Shown: in pieces, positions 22,801 through 36,300 of the stretch | How positions within the stretch are numbered: the first letter of the stretch is position 1 | Layout: each line of letters opens with the position of its first letter | Assembly (NCBI GenBank): GCA_014529385.2 | Contig: CM043953.1 | Span: forward strand, 76,994,872 to 77,058,871 | Origin: Adiantum capillus-veneris | Taxonomy: Eukaryota > Streptophyta > Polypodiopsida > Polypodiales > Pteridaceae | Direction: 5' to 3' | Length of the DNA: 64,000 nucleotides | Translations under genes and position numbers: made by a program | Notes under the pieces: generated by a model | Databases searched by the model: none | Told to the model about the DNA's origin: nothing | The model's input: the letters and a program-made list of their open reading frames with translations, nothing else

Positions 22801-25800
22801 AGCTGTTGTCCAAGCTATGCATGATAAAGGTGATAATCTTATTCTTCCTGTTTGGACAAGCAGCGAAGTTGAGATCACATATTGTCAAGTTTGGTTCTTT
22901 GCTCTTCGTAGGTTTGTAGTAGTATTCATTTTTCGATTTTGTATTTAGCTTACCTGAGGACTTACGAATGTGTTCCGTTAGAAGTTGTTGTGTGAAGTTT
23001 GACTTTTAGGATTAAGTTTTTAAGATGTCTCATCCTTTTTTGCTTAAAGTTGAGTACATGTTTTAAGCCAAGTAAGTTGCGTCAACTTATTTTACACATA
23101 CCTTTTCTAAAAACATTTAAGTTAATAATGTTTTGTTTTATCTAGTTTTGTTTCGTAGCAAACAAAGTAATTTAGTTTGTTCTGTTTGTTTGTTTTTGTT
23201 TTTCTTTTCTTTTCTTGGTTCCTTGCTTTTATAGTTTTATGAGTGCTTTATTCCCTCTTATAATTCGTGAGTTCAGACTATTCTGAACTTATGAAGGTAT
23301 ATTCTTCTTCGTCTTCAGAGAGTTCTGACAATTGCTCGTGGATCCAAGAAGCATGTTCTCTTCGAGGATGATCCCAGTTCTTCTTTGTCTCCAGAGAGTT
23401 CTGACAATTGCTCTTCCTCTAGTTCTTGTGAGGACGAGAAGAGGCGGAAGAAGCGGAGAAAGAACAAGAAAAGCAAATTCAAGAAGTTGTCTAGAAAGCA
23501 CAAAAGCAATCTAGCAATTCAGAGGAAGACACCTTGTCCTCTTTCGACAATTCTGACAGTGATCCTCACACTAAGAGCCATTCAAATGACAACCTTGAGA
23601 AAAAGAAAAATAAGACCAAAGAGTTCAAGGATGGGGGTCAAGCAATACGGTTTGACACTTTTTTGGGCTTCATGGCCTCCCATTGAGCTCTTGCTTACGT
23701 GTAGCAGTTTGACACCGCTTTCTCTAGAGGCAACTTCTCTGAAGCCTCCAAGGTACAAAAGGCGGCATCTTTTCTTAAGGGTAATGCTCAGACATGGTGG
23801 TTGACCCTGGTTCTATACAATAAAGCCTTGAAAACGTGGGTAAAGTTCAAGAAAGTGTTCACTTTAGCATGGTTGACCGAGCAGTATAAACAAGACGTGG
23901 TTATGGCTTGGAACCATCTGAGGATGCAAAAAGACGATACCATAGCTACGTATTGTCAACGATTTATGATACCTTTTTACTAGTTTTGGAAGATCCTTTT
24001 TCTGGAGCGGAAGGAGCGGTTCTGTTGTGGATTACCTATAGAGATCCGGCAATACCTGTTTGAAGAAAAAGTCCAAGAGTATTCATAAGCTCGTGGAACG
24101 CGCAATGATAGTTTCTCCATGCATTCAGGCTCCTTGACTTATGTATTGGACAAGCCATTCTCCAAGAATTGAGTTTTGCAGGTCTAATCGCGGACGATTA
24201 TTCTTCTTTCAAGAGGGGGTTATGTCACAAGCTGGTGACGTGGGAGATGGCTAAGGGGCCTAAAACCCAAACTGAAGACTAAAGGGGTTAGGACTTTAAA
24301 AATCCTAACCCTACCAACCTTGAAGGACTCGGCCAAGGAGCCTAAAACGATGCTGACGTGACCTGGCTGTACGGATCTACCCACTTTTCATGTTGATATC
24401 TGTAAAGAAATTCGCATTTTGTTGACTGTTTTTAGGTGCAGATTTTAACCTATTTGCTTTTGGATGTGAAGCTTTTCATAACAGTGCTTTTGAGAGGCCA
24501 AGGACCTTTAAATATGTACAATGGGGATCACTCTTTGGCATTCCAGTCGCATGAAGCAAAGGAGTTGCCCCTGAACCTATAACCCGTTGATGCAATATAA
24601 TGAGATCCCAAAAGGGGCGCCAGGGATTTGGGGCAAGTGCACTCTAGGAGTGGAACTCTGCCACTCTGTGCCACACATGCGAACCGATCTCCATGCCCAA
24701 GACCACTTTGATTCCGAAACGGTTAAAAAAGGCATACAGAAACTTGCAAATGGGAAAGCTCCGGACATACTACACTTCAACTCAGAAATGCTTAAATGGT
24801 CAGGTATGAGAGCCACAGAGTGGATACATAGAATGCTAAACCAAGCCATTGTTCAAGGGCTACCCGAGGATTGGCAAAAGAACTGGATCAAAGCACTTTA
24901 CAAAAAAGGGGATGTAAATCAGCCTACCAACTACCGTACCATTATGGTAGGATCTTGCATGGCAAAGCTTTTGGGAAGCATCTTAGAACAAAGCATAAGC
25001 ACATGGGCAGAGACAAATGGAAAACGAGCAAAAGAACAAGCAGGTTTTCGACCAAAACATAGCACCATTGATCACCTTGTTTCACTCAGGGTATTAATGG
25101 AAGAGAGTCGGCTAAAGGGAAAAACATTATACTGTTGCTTTGTAGATTTCACTAAAGCCTTTGACACGGTCCCAAGAATGGATATATGGAAAAGGATGGA
25201 ATGCATAAAAGTACCGATGCATCTCAGGAGTGTGGTAGCACGTCTCTTTGACAGAGTCATATGTCAACTAAAAACGCACGAAGGGCTGTCCAAAGCTTTC
25301 TCGAGCAACATGGGGGTCAAACAAGGATGCCCTCTCTCCCCTACACTTTTTGGATTGTGCATTGATCAAATAGAAAGCTTCCTCCCTCAACTAGAAGGGG
25401 ATGAACCAGCCATCGGGATGCTTACACTTCTCATGCTCATCTATGCAGATGATGTGGCTCTTTTCGCCCATGACATTACAGCTCTACAGAAATTGGTCGA
25501 TGCGTTACATGCTTTTTGTGAAAATGTGGGTCTATCAATCAATGTAGACAAAACAAAGTTCATGATTGTAAAGACTCGTAAGATGGATATCCACGCCCCC
25601 CTCATGTATCAAGGGAAACAAATTGAGAAAGTCGATAGTTTCAAGTACTTGGGGATTGACATCCCGTGTAACTATGCTTGGGGACAATCCGCACATAATA
25701 GAATTGACATCGGCCATGCCAAGTACTATCAATTTGAAAACATGTGCACACAAAGGAGCATAAAAAGATGGGAGATAAAAGCGACCATTTTTGAGACATG

Positions 25801-26788
25801 CGTAGTGCAAGCCATCCTCTACGGAGTGGAAATCTGGGGAGCAAGCATTTCAGCCCACAAATGGAATGAAATTGAAAAAATTCAGAAAAAGTTTCTATAT
25901 CGACACATGGGGGTCAAGAAGACAACACCATACTCCGTGCTACTCTTGGAGACAGGCAAGAGACCACTAGAAATGAAAGCATTGTAAAAAATGTACACGT
26001 ATATCATGAAGGTCAAAGCGATGCCTACTACTCGAATCCCCCGCATTGCATGGGAAACAGGATGTGCGCCGCAAAAGACAAAAAAAAGCAAATTTTTGTC
26101 ATCGAGCCTCATACAGGACATTAAGAAATTCGCTAAATGGAATGTAGAGACATATGTGGACATGCTTATTGAGGAGGGCAAGGAGGGAGAACACATGCTG
26201 AATTTTGAAATTGCATTACTAAATAGCCTCCACACCAAGTGGAAGACAACGCAACACCGCTCGAAATTTGAATACTATTGCAAGCATGTCAACACAAAGT
26301 ATTGGGAAGGTTATAGCACAAACCCAATGGAAGCCCAGGCCCACATACGAACACCCATGCCCCACATGGCACGAAGAGCCATCTCTTTGATGCGCACAAG
26401 GTCACATATGCTCAAAATAGAAACAGAGGGTTGGTTGAAAATTGATGCTTCTAAACGGATATGCACATCATGTACAATGCAAGCTCCCGAAGATGAAGCA
26501 CATGTGACATTGGAATGCCCAGAATACGCTCACATCCGGGCTAATTTTCAACCACTTCTAAGCGGTTGCTCTACCTTTGCGGACCTATTATCCAAGACAG
26601 ACCCCTCCCCTACAACTCTCGGAACATACCTCACCCGCATACTTGAGCATCAAAAGACACTCATAGGAACACAAAAAGAGAATAACACACACCACACCAT
26701 ACACCCCCGCGAGGGGAGACTATGTATCACTTTGAGGTCCCATGGGTCATTTCTGGCCCCCCGCGGACGTTAATACCAAATCAATCAA

Positions 26789-26824
<36 letters not shown>

Positions 26825-27251
26825 CAATTCTTTTGAAGTGGTAAAAGTTTGTTCTAGTCTGCTCTTTCAGTTGGCACGTGGTGCCCTCCCGTTACACAAA
26901 ATAAAGCGAAGGTAGAAAAAAACTTGCTTGATCAAACGCTGGTTGTAGGATTTGTAAAACACGCTGCCAATTGCGGACTGCCATGTGGTAGTCCTTACGG
27001 CCAATTTCAGCAAGACTTTGGGCGACAGCTTTTGGAGGCCTTGCTTTTAGAAGCGAAAAACATCACGGGCGCGGGCCCCATGTAACCTTTATAAGGGAGC
27101 CTTGGGGTCTCCCTTTAGTAGATAAGCTTGGGAACATTAGCGGAGAAGGAGACCCTTGGCCATTGTGCCTTTGTGATCAATCAAGAACAAAATATCGAAA
27201 GAGGCACTAGTCTTTGGGGCTAGTGCATCTAGAAGGGGAACTCTACCGCTT

Positions 27252-27301
<50 letters not shown>

Positions 27302-30300
27302 AGCTCAGTTTTGCAGGTTCTGTTTGTGTGTTGCTATTGATTTCTTGCTTGGGTGTCCAAGCTTGTTATAGAATGCACATGCACATGTGTGTGCATGCAT
27401 TTTATTTCCCCCTTTTTGGGAAGGGGAAAAGAGAAAAACAATCTCTTTTTTTTTGGTTTTGGGGGTGGAGGGGTGTTGACATCTATTGATACCTAGTTCT
27501 ACACCTCCATTGGCGCCAAGAGGGGTGTCATGGTGCTAACATTAAGCAAGATGAAAGCGGATGGTTACGTCGTGTCAGGTGCAGCAGAAGTGAATGTTGA
27601 TCTTGCTCAAGATGAGTGCTCCGAACTGTGCTCAAGGGTTCCTTTTACTTACGGAAGGGAGAGCCTTCCGTTCCTTTAGTGAGAGAGTGCAATGATTACA
27701 AACAAAGTGAATGCTACCGTGAATGAAGGTGCTGAGAGAGAAATGAAATGAAATGTTATATTAACGTCTTCAAAAGGCCAAAGTGACCTATGAGACCAGA
27801 AAGTTACAATGTGGTGGATCTGATACAAAGTCAGAGTCAGAGTAACAAGATGACAACAATGACAAAAATGAAATGACAAATGTCACAATAAAATACTATG
27901 GAATCCTAAACTACTAGGTGTGAACATCAGCTAGCTGGGATAGCTAGATCACAAGAGATCTAGCATCGGTCGCGCTGGCGGATCTCATCAATCTCCTCCA
28001 TGGTCAGTAGTCTGACCGGGCGTCGTGCATGTCGAGCCAAAGTGATCCGAATCCTCTGATGCAGCCTCCGCCGATGCTGTGTAGTCCTCCGCAGTCGTTG
28101 GCGTCTGGATCTTCCCAGCTCAGTCGCTCGGTCGATCAGTGTGCCTTTGGTGTGAGACGACGAGCTCTGCTGTGGTAGTAACTCCTCCGGGTGTCCAGTG
28201 GCAACTCTAAAGAAATCTGTGATCTGTCTCTGGGATTGGCTAGCTGTCCCGTCTCATCAGGCTCTCTCTGTGTCTGCGTAGCTCGAGCAAAAACAAGCCC
28301 AAGCATCTCTGATCCTCGTACTGCATGACTCTAGAGAACGGTCCAAAGCCCTCTCTAAACAAACAATGGAAGCGGCCTCGTATCTCGTAGTAGACGGGGC
28401 AGTGGCATGTGTAGTGCAACTCTGTCTCAGGCTCGATGTCACACAGGGGGCATGTCTTGGCCTCTGCTGGTACTCCGCTGTATCTCCCAGTCTCGATCCG
28501 TAGCTGGTGTGAAGATGTACGTATCTGGCCGATAGCACATTGTATCCCATGAGACAAGTGGGTGTCCATGTATCTGGGCCTCGTCACAAAACCATCAACC
28601 GTAAGCTGGAGGAGATGCTCTCTGTAGAAAGCCATCTTCGTGCCCAGCTCCTGTGCTGGCTGTATCCATGTCCTCCTGGTGTCTAGCTGAGTCAAGTCCT
28701 GGCGGATGAGCCTGGTGATCTCGGACTGTGTAAGAGTCAGAGAGGGTGCATCCAGTGAGTACTGGAAGGGAGGCAATCTGTCCATGCTGAACCCATGCGC
28801 CTGAAACCATGATGTCATCTCCCCGTACCAGCATGCTGTATCTCCCTGCATGGCTAACTGTCGAGAGGACTCAAGTGCAAGGCGGGCATATTTGTCTTTG
28901 GGAAGTTCCACATGCGGTGTATGAAGGAGACCGATCTGGTGAGCGCCTCAACCACTAGTGGTGGGGCAGCTAGCTCTGCTTACACAATAGCACGTGGTAC
29001 TGAGGCCTTGGCTCTAATGAGCCGCGAGATCATAGAGACTAGAGGCTTCTCCATGTCCCCCCATCCATTACTGCGGCGTGTCCTCCCGTGATGATCTAAT
29101 GATGGTCCCCAAATCTCAGCTCCATAAAGCAATGCAGAAGCCACCAGAGTGTCAAAGAGCCAGAGCTTCGTCCGAGGCTCCTGAAATTGAACCTGTGAAC
29201 ACATCCTTTCCAATCTACCCAATGCTGCATGGGCTCTGGTCAGTCTAGTCTCTGCTGCCCTCCTCAATGAAAATGCTGGTCCACTAAAAACCACTCCGAG
29301 GTAAGTGTACACATCTGTATACTCCACAGTCTCCTGGCTGTATGTGAATGCTGGCGCTGACCTCCTGATCCACTGTGGGGTGGTATTAAATACCATGACC
29401 TTGGTTTTACCAAGGTTGACGGACAAACTTTCCTGAGCAAACCTATTCAAAGCATCCAAATGACGTTGCATCCCCTCCGGAGAGTCGGAGATCAACACAA
29501 TATCATCAGCATATAACAATAATGGAATCCATGTCCCTGCCAGCTGTGCACCTCTATCACCATCTCTCTCAATGTAGTCAGAAACCTCATCCACATACAT
29601 ACCAAATAGAGTAGGAGAGAGGGGGCAGCCCTGCTTCACCCCAATAGTGGAGTGAATCGGTGTGGATAGACCCTCTGAGGTGCGTACCTGCCCCACTACT
29701 GACCTGTATAATGTCATGACCCCCCAAATGAGCTCTGTGGGTACTCCCAGCTGTTGTAATCTGCGCATCAATCTAGCTCTAGGCACTGTGTCAAATGCTT
29801 TGCGGAAATCCACAAAGCTACAATAGATCCGTCTCCCACGCGATCTACCCTCCTCAATGATGGCTCTGAGTGTCAAGATATGGTCAAGAGTAGAAAAACC
29901 CCTCCTGAACCCTGCCTGCCCGATTGCGCGTATCCCCTCCCTTTTTGCCCATCTACTCAGCTGCTGCTCAAGAATAGATGCGTACAACCGTGCCAATGTG
30001 GTTCCAATCATGATAGTGCGATAATTCCCAGGCTCCATAGGGTCTCCCGACTTGAAGATAGGTACAATAGTAGATAGGCTCCAAGTATCAGGCAAGCCCT
30101 CACACATGGCACGGTTAAACATAACTGCTAGAAGCTCTGCTAGTAGATCTCTGGCATGTGTGAAATGCTCAGCCACTAAACCATCATGATCGTATGCTCT
30201 CCCAGTCCTCATCCTATCAATGGCCTTCCTCACCATCTCCGCGGTGAAAAAAGCACATGTGTGTGCGCATGGATCGGCAGGGTCGGGAAGGGGGGGCTGC

Positions 30301-33300
30301 TCAGGAACTGTGTACAGAGATGATGCGTACTGGCCCCAGTCCTCTATAGAAGTGATGGCGGGGGGGGGGGGGGGGGGAGAGTGCTCCTGAAAGAGCCGCC
30401 ATGCCTCATGTGAGTCTTGACTCAAGAACAACTGATATAGATCCTGCTCTAGCCGAGCCAAAAATGCCCTCTTCTTCCGCCGCACTAGGCGTCGGAAGTC
30501 AATCTGTGACTGTCTGTGAGTGATGTCCCCCAAAAGCACCTCCCTCTGAAGTCTAGCTCTAGTGTCTCGGCATTCCTCATCATACCAACTGTTCTGGGGC
30601 ATGCTCCCCGAACGGCGCCTCTGCTAAGGCTGGGTATGTGGGTATGCCTCTGCTGCTGCATCATGTAGTGTCTGTGTCAATATAGTAGTAAGCTCCTCCA
30701 GAGGTCGCCCTGGCTCCTCTGTGCATAGGCGTCTGTAGATCCCATCTATGTATACAGAGTCTGTCTCCCGCGTGAAGGTGTAGCAAGTAGGGGCTGCTGT
30801 TCGTAGCCTGTGTGCTACACTAAACTGAAAAGAGATGGTCATTGACACAAGAGCATGATCCACTGCCCCACCAACAGGTCTGGGTCCAACCGTGAGATCC
30901 TGGATACTAGAGATGAGGCTCGGCTGTGCCATGACATAATCCACTGTGCTGGCTCCATGTCTGTGTGGAAAGCATGTAAAACCCCCTGAAGCGGGAACTC
31001 TCTGTAGGCCATTCAAGATGGCCAATCCATGTGCAGTCCCCATGTCTATCAAGTGTCGTCCATACTCAGTGTGTTCTTGTAACAAACTTGGACACTCCAA
31101 GTCAAGAATCAACCGCGACAGCACCAAATAACCACTTCAAAACAATTCACAGATCACAATAGATTTGCACTGGCCCGGCGGAGTTCCGTGCCTAGAGATA
31201 TTGGCCCCAAAGACTGGCGCCCCTTTTGGTATTTCTTTTTATATTAATCAATCATCAAAGTACAAGAGAGCGGTTAGGGTTTCACTCTCAGACTCTGCGT
31301 CCAGATGCTCTGAGAAGTGAGGCCCTCACCACTAATTTAAAGGTTACAAGGGATGCCCAAAAGCAGAGCCCCAAAAGCTTTTAAAATCAAAAGCATCAGT
31401 TCTCTCTCTCTCTTGAGAGTCTTTTCTCTTTTTTTTATAAAAAAAAAGCAAAAGCAAAATTCGCGTCGCTCATCATTTTCCAAAAAAAAAAATAAAAATA
31501 AAATTTTTTTCTTTTTAATAATCCGCCTCCGCGATTTCCGGAAATTAGGGTTTTTGGCAGAAATTAGGGTTTGCAGGAATTTTAGGGTTTTTGGCAGAAA
31601 TTAGGGTTTCTGCTGTCCGCCACGTCATCACTTTGTGACATACCCCCCTCTTGAAAGCATTGTCATCGACCGCGATTACGCCTGCAAAACCGACAAAAGC
31701 CATAAACCGTCTTAGCAGACACTGACTGTTAGTACCTACGTACTAGGAACACACATCTAGCACATGTACAAAATCGACAGTCACATCACACGACATCACA
31801 GGACATCACCAGACATCACAGGACATCACATGACATTCAGCATTCATTCGGATCTTAGACCATGATTTATCGGCAATGTAGCTAGCAATCACATCTAGGT
31901 CCAATCGGGACCTCATCGATGTCCGATTGACTAACCCCTATTGCAACCATGTCTATTCGAGATCAATCAGACCAAAATGCTGCAGTCATTTCGTCTATCA
32001 GTTCCTGCACTCACAAGAAGTCAAGAACAAATCAGTATCATAATCAGGAATTCCATTTCATAAAGTCATCCAGCAGAATACTGTCAGCTCTCAGTATCCC
32101 TGAAGCTCAAAGAGACATCAGTGACTTTAGTATCAAAATCGAGGCATCTGTTGACAAAGGAGTGGAGTGACTCCCCTCTTGTGCATCCCACTGCACCAGA
32201 TCTCTGGCCAAGCTGAATTCTGGGTTCCGTTTGGAGTAGACTATGCTAAACCAAAACATCGAGGTAAAGTTTCACAATCCGAGGAGTATCTGCTAGGTCC
32301 TCCTCCTCCATCCACTTCGCATCAAATGCAGGAAAGTTCTTGAACTAAACCAAGAACCGCCTTCGGACTTTACCTTTCTTCGTATCATTATGTGCCAAAA
32401 TCTGTTCAGGAACAAGGATCTCCTCGTTTTCTTCCACTTTGGGTTGCTCATCAGGCTCCCCATCATCAGGCACATCACCCTTAACAGGGTTCAAGAGACT
32501 CACATGCAATGCATTGTGAATCCTCCAAGTATCTGGCAGTTTCAATCGGAAGGAGAGATCATTTATCTTGTCAGTAATCTGGAAAGGTCCGTAGTATCAC
32601 ATACTAAGCTTTGGAAAAAGCCTCTCCTTTCCCTGTTTCTTTCTTAGGCATGCCTTCTCAAAAGTAAGAGCACCCAATCATCCTCCTTCAGTTTCCAGTC
32701 GCGACGATGGCGATCCGTTGCCTTTTTCTGTCGTTCTTGAGACTCCTGCAAAGTCTCGCGAACCTTGGCAAAAGCCGTATCCAAATCTCGCGAATATTCA
32801 TCCGCTTCAAATTTCTAATCTTTCGTGCTCAGGAAGGATGGAACCTTCGCAGCAGTTTCAACAATCTCACATGGCGTCTTCCCCGTCGAAGAGTGTATCG
32901 TGTTATTGTAGGCAAATTCCACCAAAGGTAAGTTCTTTTCCCATTGAGTCTTCTGATGCGAGATACAAGACTTCAATAAATCTAAAATCACTGAATTGGC
33001 AATCTCAGATTGCCCGTCAGTCTGCAAGTGGAACGATGACGAGAACTGCAACCGCGTGCCAATGTTCTCCCAAATTGCCTTCCAAAACAAACTCATAAAT
33101 CTGGGGTCTCTGTCGGAGACAATCGTCTCAGGCGTGCCATGTAATCGGAAAATCATCGTGATCATTTTGTATTCTCGGGAGATAAAAAAAAAAGAAATCC
33201 ATTTCAATATTTTCCCAGGGGCGGGTGGGTATGGGTAAAGGCTGTAACAATCCCTGCGCCTTATGCCTGTCAAACTTGACCTTCTGGCATACCAAGCAAC

Positions 33301-36300
33301 TGCGCACAAACTCTTCCACATCCTTCTTCAGTCTCCGTCAAAAGAAATCTCTCTCTACCCCTTTCATGGTGGTAGCAATGCCGCGGTGACCCGTAAAAGG
33401 TGGACAGTGGCAATCAGTCATAACCTTTTCCCTCAACGGTTGTGTAACGCACAACATAGTCTTTTTCATCAAGTAGCCTTCCCGAAGGGAGTATCCAGCT
33501 ACTGTCTCCCCATCTCGTATCCGTGTGAAAATATCTGCAAAATTTGTATCTGTGGCACACTGATCGACCATATCCTCGAAGCTCCTATGATGTATCGCGG
33601 AAATAGCCAGAACCAATGGTTTTCGAGACAAAGCATCTGCCACCACATTCTTCTGTCCCTGCACATGGACAATCTGGAAGTGGAACTGTGACAAGATGTT
33701 CACCCACCGCATCTGCTTTTCCGAAAGCTGCTTCTGTGACAAGAAGTAGCGCAAACTCTGATGGTCTGTAAAGACAGTAAAATCCGCTCCGAGTAGGTAA
33801 TGCCGCCACTGAGTAAGAGCGTGGATAACCGCCAAAAGCTCTTTCCCATAGATCTGTGCTGTCATCTCCGGCCTAGAGAACAAACGGCTCTCGTAAGCTA
33901 TGACATGGCCTTCTTGCATCAAGACCGTACCCAGACTACGACCACAAGCATCACAAAATACTTCAAATGACTTCTGCAAGTCCGGCAAAGTCAAAATAGG
34001 TCCCGTAGTCAATTTCTCTTTCAATGTCCGAAAGGCAGTCACCTCTGTGGGTCCCCACGAAAAAGGTACTCCTTTCTGTGTCTAGGTATGCAAAGGGGAA
34101 GCAACCTCTGCAAACTTTCGTATGAACCGCCTGTAGTACGAACATAGTCCCAAGAAGCTTCCAACTTTATGGACATTCCTCAAATCGGGCCAATCACGGA
34201 TAGTCTCTATCTTGGCCGGGTCCATTTGCACTCCTGCTGCTGACACAATGTGTCCCAAAAAGTGTATCTCTGGTAGGAAAAAATTCACTTTTCTTTGCAT
34301 TAATCACTAACGTGTGATCTCGTAATGCCTGAAAGACTTGAAGCAGATGATCTCTGTGTTCTGCCTCATTCTTGGAGAAAACAATGATGTCGTCAAAGAA
34401 AGTGCCAACAAATAGCCTATACTCTCGAAAAATCCTGTCCATCATCCGGTTAAATGTCGCAGGAGCATTGGTTAAGCCAAAAGGCATCACCAAAAACTCA
34501 AATAACCCAAAAGTCGTCCGAAAAGCTGTCTTGTAGACATCTCCTGGCGCTATCCTGATCTGATGATATCCACTCTTCAAGTCAATCCTGCTAAAGCACG
34601 AGGATCCTTGTAACCTGTCGAGTATATCATCGATCCTAGGAATCGGAAATCTGTTCTTGATGGTGATTTCGTTGAGAGTGCTATAATCGATGCACATTCT
34701 CCAAGATCTGTCTTTCTTCAAAACCAACAACACTGGAGAGCAATACGGTGAAGTACTAAGCTGGACAAGACCCTTTTCCAAGAGGTCTTTCACTGAGTTC
34801 ATAATCTTTTCATTCTGTACTCGGCTCACACGATAAGGTGGCCGATTCGGTGGCGTGCTTCCAGATATCAGATCAATGGTATGATCTTCAGGCCCTCTCA
34901 AAAGCAATCGGCATGAGCGTGGAGAAAAAAATCTTGGCGTTCTTTTCTTCAGGTCAAAACATATTCAACCTTTATCCATCGTTTAGTTCTCCCAAAAGAA
35001 TGAGTAAGAAAACTGAAGTTCATCAAGTACAATCTCTAAGCCCTTCATTTATCAAAGTCGCTTTCTCGGCCCGGTAGTCAACCACGGCGTAGTTCTTGTG
35101 GTACGAAGGGATCCCGAGTAGAACGTCACTCACGTGCCCTGAACACCCCTGTCATTGCAAACAAAGTTTGCCAATGCTCGGTGTAATGGCAACATCCCAT
35201 CCGGGTGCCAGTCGAACTACCTCCGCCTGTGGCGTCAGTCTGTCGGGCGCAGTTCCAAATCGAGCCGCCAATTCCAAGTGAAAAGAAGTTGGCCTTGGCT
35301 CCTTCAAAAGAGCTTCCTGATCCTTCACTTTGCCCCGAAAGCGGCAAAGTTTGTACTTTCATTCATTAGATTCGGTGCAGGTCCCACGCCATGTGGTACC
35401 AGTTCTGCTTTTCTATCTGCCTTTTCTACCACATTCCTCAGCTGCTCTCGAACTCTCAGACCTGTCGTCGTCTTTATCATTCTGTTCTTTCTGTGCCTTA
35501 TCAGGGCACTTTGCGGAAATATGTCCATGTTCCCCGCATCCAAAGCACTTCCCCTCTCTGATGAAGCAAGCTCTCTCCTCAGGAGTAAGCTTGGGTCGTG
35601 CATCCTTTTTTTTCTCTGGGTTGCTCTTTTTCATTCTACTTCCATTCCCAGAAGTCTGTTCGGCTCGTAGTGTCATGGCCTCATCTGTGGGGTAGGTCAG
35701 ACTGCCAGAGTGAATGGCAAAGCCCCGCTTCGCATGACTCATCAACTCCTGAATAGAAGCCTACTTCTGTTCCAAGCAGTGATCTCGGATCTCTGTAGGT
35801 AGACCCAAGGTAAACCGCTCAATCTGTTCTCTGAACGAGATCTTCTTGAATGAAGAGGCGGGTAGAAAAGAGCTCCAGAATCTTTCACAATAAGAATTCA
35901 CTGTATCGCTCTTGGTCATCCGGAGATGGTTCCAAGCAGCTCGTATATCTCGCTCAAACTCTTGAGTCAACCAAGAAGAAATAAAAAGCCTCTTGAATTT
36001 CAGCCATGTAACTGGCACAGTCTTGCTTAATAGAAGCGTGGACCACCAAGTACGAGCATTCCCCTTAAAGTAAGAGGCAGCTCTCCGAATCTTGGAGTGC
36101 TCTGAATAGCGTCCTCCCGCGAAAGCGATGTCAAACTGCTGTATAAAAGACAAAGCCTTCGAAGCATTTGAGTATCCTCAAAAGTATCAAACTTGATCGA
36201 GTGGCCACCTTCCTTAAACTCTCGGACTTTCTTGCTTTTATCTTCGAGAAAGTCATACTGGTTGGCTTTGTAAAAAAAATTCTTCTTGTTCGCATAAAAC

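Larger units (their letters stand above)
21464..23300 (+). mobile_element. Penelope-like element 1, 5'-truncated
   Basis: A 1.84-kb insertion in the gypsy gag, flanked by the identical 16-bp TSD ATTCTTCTTCGTCTTC (21448-21463 and 23301-23316). It carries the catalytic part of a Penelope-type RT and its C-terminal extension, then ~0.7 kb without a recognised domain. No GIY-YIG endonuclease follows the RT, and no pseudo-LTR is seen. The start lies within the RT, so the copy is 5'-truncated. Confidence 0.8.
24223..26896 (+). repeat. Alpha-related 3' LTR interrupted by LINE 1
   Basis: It starts TGTCACAAGCTGGTGACGTG and runs through GATCCCAAAAGGGGCGCC to about 24682. It resumes at 26823 with TTTTGAAGTGGTAAAAGTTTG and ends GGCACGTGGTGCCCTCCCGTTACA, matching the end of the LTRs at 14069/16446. 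The interruption is the LINE at 24683-26792. Confidence 0.78.

Noticed and set aside
28240-31127. Host RNA-directed enzyme encoded by a long ORF
   Set aside because: Endonuclease, RT motifs, zinc knuckle, ORF1 upstream and the shared 3' terminus identify a LINE, not a host gene.
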